A stretch of 12,663 nucleotides of DNA, from positions 1-12,663 of the forward strand of contig URKQ01000055.1 of assembly GCA_900548455.1 (NCBI GenBank), given 5' to 3'. Within the stretch, counting starts at the first letter, position 1. Each line of letters starts with the position of its first letter. Positions 6,078 through 12,663 of the stretch are shown piece after piece. The notes beneath the pieces are model-generated. The model had not been told where the DNA came from. It saw nothing but the letters and a program-made list of their open reading frames with translations, and did not search any database. The translations under genes and the position numbers were made by a program. The DNA is from an uncultured Clostridium sp. Lineage in GTDB: Bacteria; Bacillota; Clostridia; Clostridiales; Clostridiaceae.

Positions 6078-8031
6078 AATGAATGAATTCATGCTCTTGG
6101 CCTTTGAAGAAAAGAAAAATTCTTTACTTGAAAAACTGCAGTCCTTTGAAAATGTTGAATTTTCTGATTTAAATACTGAAAGTTCAGAGGAATATACAGA
6201 GTTAAAGCAGGATAGTGCAAGTATTGAAATTTCTGAAGTTGAAGGGCATCTATCAAAACTTGGATTTACCATTGACCTTTTGAGTAAGTTCGATGAAAAG
6301 CCTAACATGCTTAAGGCTATGAAGGAAGGGAAAAAAGCTTATTCTTATGATAAGTTAGAAAAAATTGCTAGTTCTTTCCAATGGGATACAATCTACAAGG
6401 AACTTCAGCAAAAGGACAAGAAGATAAATCAAAATGAAAATTATATTAGTAAATTAAAGGGAAATATTAGCGAGTTAGAACCATGGGTTGCGTTTGATAC
6501 TGAGATGAATAAACTAAGTGGCTTTAAAGCTTCAAAAGCTTTAATAGGATTAGTCCCTGCTATCAGTGTTGAAAGTTTAAGGTTAGAACTTGAGACTAAA
6601 TTTCACGAAACTTATCTTGAAATAATTAGTAAAGAAGGTAAGGATGCTAATATTATGGTGATATCTCATAAAGATCAATATGAAGAGGTTGAACAAGAAT
6701 TAAAGTCACATAACTTTAGTAAGGTTGATCTTCACTGTGATACTTCTCCTAAAGAGGCTATTAATAACTATGAGGAAACTATTAGTCAGTTAAGGAAAGA
6801 AAATTCATCAATTGAAGAAGAGATGAAGAGTTATTTAACCAAATTAGATGACATAAAAGCAGTATATGAATACTATAGTTCTTCATTAACTAGATTAAAG
6901 TCTTCAGAGAAATTTTTAAGAAGTAATAGTATAGTTGCAATTACAGGATACTATCCAACAGAACTTCACAATCAGTTGGTTAAAGCTTTAACTGAAGTTC
7001 TTGGTGATGATTATTATCTTGAATCAAAGGCAGCAGATGGTGATGATGTACCAGTTAAGCTTAAAAACAATTCTCTGTTTGAGTCTTTTGAAAGCATCAC
7101 TACAATGTATAGTGTTCCAAGGTATAAAGAAATTGATCCGACGCCACTATTTGCACCATTTTATATATTATTCTTTGGAATGATGTTATCTGATGCAGGA
7201 TATGGAGCTATAATGCTCATTGGTACGGTTGTAGCGCTTATGTTCTTCAACTTAGATGAAGATATGAGAAAATCAATGAAGATGTTCCGTGCACTTAGCA
7301 TTTCAACAATCTTCTGGGGTGTAATGTATGGAAGTTACTTTGGAAATCTATTAGAAAACTATATTCCAGCATTATGGATGAAGCCAGATTCTGATGTAAC
7401 ACTTCTTATGCTAGTATCTATTGGATTGGGACTAATTCAGATTTTAGTTGGTCTTGGAATTAAAGGATACATGCAAATAAGAGATAAGGATTATTTTGGA
7501 GCATTTTCAGATGTATTTTTATGGTATGTTACACTAATCGGATGTATTATCTGGGGTGGTAGTGCCTTTGGAGTAAGTATACCAGCAACAATTGTAACTG
7601 TGGCTAAGTATGGAGCTATTGCTTCTATGGTTGGAATAGTTCTAACAAACGGAAGAGCAGAACCTACCATTGGTGGTAAACTTGGACAAGGTTTCTATTC
7701 TTTGTATGGAATAACAGGATATGTAGGTGATTTGGTATCATATTCCAGATTAGCTGCCCTAGGATTAGCTACAGGATTTATATCATATGCCTTTAACGTT
7801 ATGGTAAATATGGTATCTACTAATATATTTACAACTATAATATTTGGTGGATTAATATTTGTTGTAGGGCATATATTCAATCTATTTATAAATGCACTAG
7901 GTTCATATGTGCATGCATGTAGATTACAATACCTTGAATATTTTGGAAAGTTTTATGAAGGTGGAGGTAAAGCCTTTGAACCTTTAAGATACAATTCTAA
8001 ATACTTTAAAATTATGAGAGATAAGAATTAG
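6064..8031 (+). CDS. ntpI: V/A-type ATPase subunit I (membrane stator, a-subunit homologue)
   Basis: This 655-residue protein is full length for the family. The cytoplasmic N-terminal half (about 1-350) starts MAIVKMNEFMLLAFEEKK and contains long coiled coils (about 100-140 and 235-285) that anchor the two peripheral stalks. The C-terminal half (about 360-615) has around eight membrane helices and forms the ion half-channels beside the c-ring. FGMMLSDAGYG (371-381) is a family signature. Arg562 in VSYSRLAALGLATG and Arg620 in HACRLQYLEYF correspond to the two essential buried arginines that discharge the c-ring carboxylate. The start overlaps ntpF by 14 bases. The conserved N-terminus supports ATG at 6064, although the nearest good binding site (GGAAGG, 6045-6050) is 13 bases away, so expression probably relies on coupling. 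Confidence 0.96.
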   Translation: MAIVKMNEFMLLAFEEKKNSLLEKLQSFENVEFSDLNTESSEEYTELKQDSASIEISEVEGHLSKLGFTIDLLSKFDEKPNMLKAMKEGKKAYSYDKLEKIASSFQWDTIYKELQQKDKKINQNENYISKLKGNISELEPWVAFDTEMNKLSGFKASKALIGLVPAISVESLRLELETKFHETYLEIISKEGKDANIMVISHKDQYEEVEQELKSHNFSKVDLHCDTSPKEAINNYEETISQLRKENSSIEEEMKSYLTKLDDIKAVYEYYSSSLTRLKSSEKFLRSNSIVAITGYYPTELHNQLVKALTEVLGDDYYLESKAADGDDVPVKLKNNSLFESFESITTMYSVPRYKEIDPTPLFAPFYILFFGMMLSDAGYGAIMLIGTVVALMFFNLDEDMRKSMKMFRALSISTIFWGVMYGSYFGNLLENYIPALWMKPDSDVTLLMLVSIGLGLIQILVGLGIKGYMQIRDKDYFGAFSDVFLWYVTLIGCIIWGGSAFGVSIPATIVTVAKYGAIASMVGIVLTNGRAEPTIGGKLGQGFYSLYGITGYVGDLVSYSRLAALGLATGFISYAFNVMVNMVSTNIFTTIIFGGLIFVVGHIFNLFINALGSYVHACRLQYLEYFGKFYEGGGKAFEPLRYNSKYFKIMRDKN

Positions 8032-8044
8032 GAGGAATAATATC

Positions 8045-8509
8045 ATGATGGAATTTTTAACACAATATGGTGGAATTACAATTGGAGCTATAGGAGTTGC
8101 GCTAGCAGCAGCACTTCCAGGAATAGGATCAGCAAAAGGAGTTGGAATAGTTGGTGAAGCAGCTACAGGTCTTTTAGCAGAAGAACCAGATAAGTTTGGT
8201 AAAGCGTTAATCCTTGAATTACTTCCAGGTACACAAGGTATCTATGGTTTCGTTATAGCACTTTTAGTTTCTTTAAAACTTAGCCCATCAATGGCTTTAG
8301 CAGATGGTTTCTATTTATTCGCAGCTTGTCTTCCAATAGCATTTGCAGGTTGGAAATCAGCAGTATCACAAGCTAAAACAGCTGCAGCTGCAGTTCAAAT
8401 TCTTGCTAAGAGACCAGAGCACAACACTAAAGGTATCATATTAACAGTAATGGTTGAAACTTATGCACTTTTAGGATTTGTTATGTCTCTTCTACTAGTA
8501 ATGAAATAA
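8045..8509 (+). CDS. ntpK: V-type sodium ATPase subunit K (c-ring proteolipid)
   Basis: This 154-residue protein has four membrane helices, from two fused hairpins (about 10-35, 55-77, 83-108 and 130-152), the doubled form typical of V-type rings. It forms the rotor ring that carries ions across the membrane. The sodium-site residues of E. hirae NtpK (Leu61, Thr64, Gln65, Tyr68, Gln110, Glu139) are all present, each shifted by one: Leu60, Thr63, Gln64, Tyr67, Gln109 and Glu138. Key stretches are LELLPGTQGIYGF and VMVETYALLG. This strongly suggests Na+ rather than H+ transport. Only the second hairpin has the carboxylate, as in NtpK. GGAGGAA at 8031-8037 overlaps the ntpI stop and precedes two adjacent ATG codons (8045 and 8048); either could be used. 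Confidence 0.96.
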   Translation: MMEFLTQYGGITIGAIGVALAAALPGIGSAKGVGIVGEAATGLLAEEPDKFGKALILELLPGTQGIYGFVIALLVSLKLSPSMALADGFYLFAACLPIAFAGWKSAVSQAKTAAAAVQILAKRPEHNTKGIILTVMVETYALLGFVMSLLLVMK

Positions 8510-8533
8510 TGATTAATTAAGGAAGTGAACTGT

Positions 8534-9133
8534 ATGTCTAACTTAGATAATCTTACTTCTAAAATTATTAGTGATGCAGAAGTAAAGAAAAATGAAATTA
8601 TTAATGAAGCTAATGAAAAAGCTTCTGAAATTGTAAATAAAAAAGTGGAGGAAGCTAATAAAAAAGCTTCTTCCATTAAAGAAAAAGCAAAAGTAGAAAG
8701 TATTTCTATAAAAGATAGAATTATTTCTAAAACAGACTTAGAAATAAGAAATAATAAATTAAAAGCTAAGCAAGATGTTATAAATAAAGTGTTTCAATTA
8801 GCAGTTGAGAAACTTAAATCAATGAATAATGATGAGTTTGAAAACTTTATGAAAACTTCAATTTTAAATTTAGATATAGAAGGCGATGAAGAAATCCTTA
8901 TAAATGAAGAAGATAAAGCAAAGCTTTCTGAAAAATTCTTAGAAAATGTAAATGAAGAGTTAAAGTCTAAAGGTAAAAAGGGAAACTTGTATTTTAAAAG
9001 TAATAATCAAATTGATGGTGGATTTATAATTAATAAAAATGGAATAGAAATAAATTATTCTTTTAAAGAGTTAGTTAATTCGCTAAGATATGACCTTGAA
9101 TATGAGGTTGGTAATATATTATTTACAGAATAA
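8534..9133 (+). CDS. ntpE: V/A-type ATPase subunit E (peripheral stalk)
   Basis: From the chosen start the product has 199 residues, the usual length. The N-terminal half (about 1-100) is a lysine/glutamate/alanine-rich coiled coil that pairs with the G/H subunit. The C-terminal globular domain, including GNLYFKSNNQIDGGFIINKNGIEINYSFKEL-type strands (about 150-180), caps the stalk on subunit B. I place the start at ATG 8534, giving MSNLDNLTSKII, because AAGGAAGTGA (8519-8528) is an excellent ribosome binding site five bases upstream. An in-frame GTG at 8525 lies inside that site and cannot be the start. It sits 24 bases after ntpK in the expected operon position. Confidence 0.93.
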   Translation: MSNLDNLTSKIISDAEVKKNEIINEANEKASEIVNKKVEEANKKASSIKEKAKVESISIKDRIISKTDLEIRNNKLKAKQDVINKVFQLAVEKLKSMNNDEFENFMKTSILNLDIEGDEEILINEEDKAKLSEKFLENVNEELKSKGKKGNLYFKSNNQIDGGFIINKNGIEINYSFKELVNSLRYDLEYEVGNILFTE

Positions 9134-9147
9134 TAGGAGGTATTTAC

Positions 9148-10149
9148 ATGGACAGAATGGATTTTACCCATGCTGTGGCTCGTATAAGAGTTATAGAAAA
9201 GAAACTCCTTAACAAAAATATAGTAGAAAGACTTATAGGAAGTGAAACTCCGCAGGAAACTATTAAAGTTCTACAAGACTCTTCCTACGGTTCTTTAGTT
9301 AATGAGTTAGAATCAGTATATGATTACGAGAAAATTCTTAAGGCAGAGCTTGTAGAATTATATGAAAATCTATATAAAATATCTCCAGTTAAAGAAGTAA
9401 TAGATGTGATGAGCTTAAAGTATGATTATCACAACATGAAAGTTCTTATAAAAGAAAAAGCAATCAATAAAGATTTATCAAATATGATAATCCCAATTGG
9501 AACGCTTTCAATTGATAAGTTAAAAACCTGTATTGCATCAGGAGAACTTAAACCATTAGGTAAAGAAATTAGTGGTGTTATTTCTAAAGTTGAAAGTGCT
9601 TTTGAAGAAACAAAGGATCCACAGGTAATTGATACATTATTAGATCAAATGATGTTTGAGCACATGATAAAGTTAGCAAATAAAATGGATATAGATTTTA
9701 TAAAAAAATATGTAGAGATTTTAATTGATGTTACTAATATAAAAATGATGCTTAGAGTGAAGAAACAAAATAAAGAATCTAGATTCTTAAAATCTGTATT
9801 AATTCCAGGTGGAACTATTAAAAATGAACTATTAATGGATGGTGTTAATGAAGATTTAGATACTTTTATTAATAAAATATCTAGAACTCCTTATGCTAAA
9901 GTTCTTTCATCTATACTTGAAGACTATACAGCTACTGGTAATATAACATCGTTAGATGTATTATATGATAATTATATTATGAATCATGCAAAGGAAGCTA
10001 AAAGAGTTAACTTTGGACCAGAACCAATAATAGCTTATATTATTGCTAAGGAAACAGAAATTAAGATTATTAGAATTATCATGGTTGGTAAAGTTAATAA
10101 AGTTAGTGAAGAAGTTATTAGGGAAAGGTTGCGTGAGTTATATGTATAA
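9148..10149 (+). CDS. ntpC: V/A-type ATPase subunit C (central-stalk socket, d-like)
   Basis: This 333-residue, all-helical soluble protein matches the archaeal/bacterial C (eukaryotic d) family, which forms a funnel seating the central stalk on the c-ring. Supporting segments are FTHAVARIRVIEKKLL near the N-terminus, LVELYENLYKISP, DVMSLKYDYHNMKVLIK around residue 90, DIDFIKKYVEILIDVTNIKMMLR-like helices in the middle, and the C-terminal GPEPIIAYIIAKETEIKIIRIIM. That ending, a glycine-proline-glutamate stretch before a long helix, is typical. AGGAGGT at 9135-9141 gives a strong start at ATG 9148. The end overlaps the next gene by 8 bases. Confidence 0.94.
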   Translation: MDRMDFTHAVARIRVIEKKLLNKNIVERLIGSETPQETIKVLQDSSYGSLVNELESVYDYEKILKAELVELYENLYKISPVKEVIDVMSLKYDYHNMKVLIKEKAINKDLSNMIIPIGTLSIDKLKTCIASGELKPLGKEISGVISKVESAFEETKDPQVIDTLLDQMMFEHMIKLANKMDIDFIKKYVEILIDVTNIKMMLRVKKQNKESRFLKSVLIPGGTIKNELLMDGVNEDLDTFINKISRTPYAKVLSSILEDYTATGNITSLDVLYDNYIMNHAKEAKRVNFGPEPIIAYIIAKETEIKIIRIIMVGKVNKVSEEVIRERLRELYV

Positions 10150-10450
10150 GGTAGGTGTAGTTGGAGATAAGGATTCCATATTAGCATTTAAAGCCTTAGG
10201 AATTGATGTTTATCCAGCAGTAGACCCTGATGAAGCAAAAAAAATTGTAGATAAGATGGCTTATGATAACTATGGTGTTATATTTTTAACTGAACAATTA
10301 GCTGTTCACTTAGAAGAGACTATAGAGAGATATAATAAAGTGCCAGTTCCTGCAATAATTTTAATACCAAGCAACCAAGGTACATTAAATATAGGAAAAC
10401 AGAGGATAAGCGATAACGTTGAAAAGGCTGTTGGAGTAAATATCTTATAG
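10142..10450 (+). CDS. ntpG: V/A-type ATPase subunit F (central stalk, NtpG)
   Basis: This 102-residue protein has the small Rossmann-like fold of the V-ATPase F subunit, starting MYKVGVVGDKDSILAFKALGIDVYP, with YGVIFLTEQLA in the middle and PAIILIPSNQG near the C-terminal helix. With subunit D it forms the rotating shaft; in E. hirae this gene is called ntpG. I choose ATG 10142 because the conserved family start begins there; an open frame extends upstream, but only by reading through ntpC in another frame. The first 8 bases overlap the ntpC stop. No strong binding site is well spaced (GGGAAAGG lies 13 bases away; a GTG at 10133 is closer to it), so translation likely depends on ribosomes finishing ntpC. 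Confidence 0.94.
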   Translation: MYKVGVVGDKDSILAFKALGIDVYPAVDPDEAKKIVDKMAYDNYGVIFLTEQLAVHLEETIERYNKVPVPAIILIPSNQGTLNIGKQRISDNVEKAVGVNIL

Positions 10451-10467
10451 AAAGGTAGGGAATAAAC

Positions 10468-12243
10468 TTGAAGAGTGGTACTATTGTTAAGGTTTCAGGA
10501 CCATTAGTTGTAGCTAAGGGTATGGAAGAAGCCAATATATATGACGTTGTAAAAGTTGGAGAGCATGGCCTTATTGGTGAAATCATTGAAATGAGAGGAG
10601 ATAAGGCATCAATCCAAGTATATGAGGAAACATCAGGCTTAGGACCTGGGGCACCAGTAATTACAACTGGAGAGCCAATGAGTGTTGAACTTGGACCAGG
10701 ACTAATTGAAGCTATGTTTGATGGTATACAAAGACCATTAAAAGCTATAGAAGCAGCAGCAAATTCATCTTTCTTAAAGAAAGGAATTAGCGTTACATCT
10801 TTAGATAGAACAAAATTATGGAACTTTGTTCCTACAGTAGAAGTAGGTGCAGAGGTGGAGCCAGGTGATGTAGTTGGTACTGTGCAAGAGACACCAGTTG
10901 TACTACATAAAATAATGGTTCCTTATGGAGTTAAAGGTAAGATTGTTAATATCAAAGCTGGAGAATTCAATGTTGAAGAACCAGTTTACGAAGTTGAAAC
11001 TGCAAATGGTGTTAAATCATTACCAATGATGCAAAAATGGCCAGCAAGAAAGGGTAGACCTTATGCTGAAAAGTTAAAGCCAATTGAGCCTATGGTTACA
11101 GGACAAAGAGTTATTGATACTTTCTTCCCAGTAGCTAAAGGTGGAGCTGCTGCTGTACCAGGACCTTTCGGAGCTGGTAAAACAGTTGTTCAGCACCAAA
11201 TTGCTAAGTGGGGAGACACTGAAATAGTTGTTTATGTTGGTTGTGGTGAACGTGGAAACGAAATGACTGACGTTTTAAATGAATTCCCTGAACTTAAAGA
11301 CCCAAAAACTGGCGAAAGTTTGATGAAGAGAACAGTGCTTATAGCTAATACTTCTAACATGCCTGTTGCTGCTCGTGAAGCTTGTATTTATACAGGAATT
11401 ACTGTTGCTGAGTATTTCAGAGACATGGGATATTCCGTTTCAATAATGGCTGATTCTACTTCAAGATGGGCAGAGGCACTAAGAGAAATGTCTGGTAGAC
11501 TTGAAGAGATGCCAGGTGATGAAGGTTACCCAGCATACTTAGGATCTAGACTTGCTGATTACTATGAGAGAGCTGGAAAAGTTATATGTCTTGGAAAGGA
11601 TGGAAGACAAGGAGCAGTTACTGCTATCGGTGCCGTTTCACCTCCAGGAGGAGACTTATCTGAGCCAGTAACTCAATCGACACTTAGAATAGTTAAAGTA
11701 TTCTGGGGACTTGATGCTCAGCTTGCATATAAGAGACACTTCCCTTCAATTAACTGGTTAAATTCATATTCTTTATATAATGACACAGTAGGGGCTTGGA
11801 TGGATGAAGAAGTTGCATCTGATTGGTCAGCTCTTAGAACTGAAGCTATGGCATTACTTCAAGAAGAAGCAAAACTTGATGAAATTGTTAGACTTGTAGG
11901 TATTGATGCACTTTCAGAGAAAGATAGATTAAAACTTGAAGTAGCTAAGTCATTAAGAGAAGATTATCTGCAACAAAATGCATTCCATGAAGTTGATACT
12001 TATGCATCTCTTGAAAAACAACATAAAATGTTACAATTAATACTTATGTTTAAAAAGGAAGCAGAGCGTGCTTTAGATGCAGGAGTTTATCTTGATAAAA
12101 TATTAAATTTACAAGTTAGAGATAAAATAGCAAGAAGTAAATATATAGCAGAAGATAACATCAACACTATTGACACTATCTGTGATGAGTTAGTTAAAGC
12201 TGTAGATGAGTTAATTAGCGAAGGAGGGGTTCTTAATGCTTAA
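10468..12243 (+). CDS. ntpA: V/A-type ATPase catalytic subunit A
   Basis: This 591-residue protein is the catalytic nucleotide-binding subunit; three copies alternate with B in the head. In order it has an N-terminal beta-barrel (1-70), the non-homologous insertion specific to A subunits (about 115-190, with VEVGAEVEPGDVVGTV), and the ATPase domain. The Walker A is GPFGAGKT (232-239, with Lys238 and Thr239), the catalytic glutamate is Glu261 in CGERGNEM, and the Walker B strand is VSIMADSTSRW (Asp329). SGRLEEMPGDEGYPAYL follows, then a helical C-terminal domain. Catalytic numbering matches E. hirae NtpA. The start is TTG at 10468, with AAAGGTAGGG seven bases upstream, and the N-terminus KSGTIVKVSGPLVVA fits the family. 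The gene ends overlapping ntpB by 8 bases. Confidence 0.98.
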   Translation: MKSGTIVKVSGPLVVAKGMEEANIYDVVKVGEHGLIGEIIEMRGDKASIQVYEETSGLGPGAPVITTGEPMSVELGPGLIEAMFDGIQRPLKAIEAAANSSFLKKGISVTSLDRTKLWNFVPTVEVGAEVEPGDVVGTVQETPVVLHKIMVPYGVKGKIVNIKAGEFNVEEPVYEVETANGVKSLPMMQKWPARKGRPYAEKLKPIEPMVTGQRVIDTFFPVAKGGAAAVPGPFGAGKTVVQHQIAKWGDTEIVVYVGCGERGNEMTDVLNEFPELKDPKTGESLMKRTVLIANTSNMPVAAREACIYTGITVAEYFRDMGYSVSIMADSTSRWAEALREMSGRLEEMPGDEGYPAYLGSRLADYYERAGKVICLGKDGRQGAVTAIGAVSPPGGDLSEPVTQSTLRIVKVFWGLDAQLAYKRHFPSINWLNSYSLYNDTVGAWMDEEVASDWSALRTEAMALLQEEAKLDEIVRLVGIDALSEKDRLKLEVAKSLREDYLQQNAFHEVDTYASLEKQHKMLQLILMFKKEAERALDAGVYLDKILNLQVRDKIARSKYIAEDNINTIDTICDELVKAVDELISEGGVLNA

Positions 12244-12663
12244 GGAATATAGAACAGTTACTGAAGTTGTAGGACCTTTGATGGTTGTTGAAGGTGTTGA
12301 AGGTGTAAGCTTTGATGAGCTTGTTGAAATAGAACTTCAAACAGGAGAAAAAAGAAGAGGTAAGGTTCTTGAAATAGATGGGTCAAAAGCAATGGTTCAG
12401 TTATTTGAAGGATCTACAGGAATTAATCTACAAGGAACAAAGGCAAAATTCTTAGGAAGACCTCTTGAACTTGGTGTTTCTGAAGATATGCTTGGAAGAA
12501 TATTTGATGGTATGGGTAAACCAAAAGATGGTGGTCCTGCAATTATAGCAGAAAAAAGAGTTGATATTAATGGAGAACCAATAAATCCAGTATCAAGAGA
12601 CTATCCATCAGAATTTATTCAAACAGGTATATCTGCAATAGACGGACTTAATACTCTAGTAAG
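12236..12663 (+). CDS. ntpB: V/A-type ATPase subunit B (regulatory), truncated by the window end
   Basis: The first 142 codons of subunit B are present and run off the right edge; nothing suggests the gene itself is broken. The protein begins MLKEYRTVTEVVGPLMVVEG, continues through the N-terminal beta-barrel (to about residue 75), then GRIFDGMGKPKDGGP (about 87-101) and INPVSRDYPSEFIQTGISAIDG, just before the nucleotide-binding domain. B subunits sit between A subunits and bind nucleotide without hydrolysing it efficiently. ATG 12236 is preceded by AAGGAGG at 12221-12227, eight bases upstream, inside the end of ntpA. The 8-base overlap suggests matched A and B synthesis, consistent with their equal stoichiometry. 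Confidence 0.97.
   Translation, partial: MLKEYRTVTEVVGPLMVVEGVEGVSFDELVEIELQTGEKRRGKVLEIDGSKAMVQLFEGSTGINLQGTKAKFLGRPLELGVSEDMLGRIFDGMGKPKDGGPAIIAEKRVDINGEPINPVSRDYPSEFIQTGISAIDGLNTLV

Noticed and set aside
8525..8533. GTG start for ntpE
   Set aside because: The GTG is part of the ribosome binding site AAGGAAGTGA that serves ATG 8534.
10043..10141. Upstream extension of ntpG
   Set aside because: This part lies out of frame within the conserved C-terminus of ntpC; the F-subunit family begins at the ATG at 10142.

Overview
The window is AT-rich, with atypical TTG starts, strong AGGAGG-type ribosome binding sites and a SpoVB-type flippase. This points to a spore-forming, low-GC Firmicute, most likely Clostridium or a close relative. 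The strongest evidence is the V/A-type ATPase operon filling the right half, whose gene order matches the ntp operon of Enterococcus hirae (F-I-K-E-C-G-A-B). The genus is inferred from gene style, not proven.

Layout. Positions 1-104 are an isolated block of about 50% GC that folds into consecutive hairpins and holds no convincing gene. It may be the tail of a mobile element or a structured RNA. At 165-200 lies a strong terminator that contains the stop codon of a leftward SpoVB-like flippase gene (185-1690, minus). The divergent spacer carries a sigma-E-like promoter and a 12-bp inverted repeat on the flippase side. Rightward from 1950 is a membrane-anchored beta-propeller of the sorbosone/glucose dehydrogenase superfamily, closed by its own terminator. 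A two-gene unit follows (3331-5510): a small, degenerate methyltransferase-like protein overlapping by 1 nt a B12-binding radical SAM protein of the DUF4080 type.

From a clear promoter near 5579-5606 a tightly packed ATPase operon begins. It encodes the peripheral-stalk subunits (ntpF and ntpE), the membrane stator I, the c-ring subunit K, the central-stalk subunits C and ntpG (F-type), catalytic A, and the start of B, which runs off the window end. Genes are separated by 0-20 bases or overlap by 8-14 bases, so they are probably co-transcribed and partly translationally coupled. The K subunit retains all the side-chain Na+ ligands known from E. hirae NtpK, so this enzyme is probably a sodium pump or a sodium-driven ATP synthase.

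No CRISPR array, tRNA, rRNA or intact insertion sequence is visible. The window is mostly conserved housekeeping and sporulation-type content. The less well understood parts are the GC-rich hairpin block at the left edge, the methyltransferase-like/radical SAM pair, and the beta-propeller that appears to lack the usual catalytic histidine.
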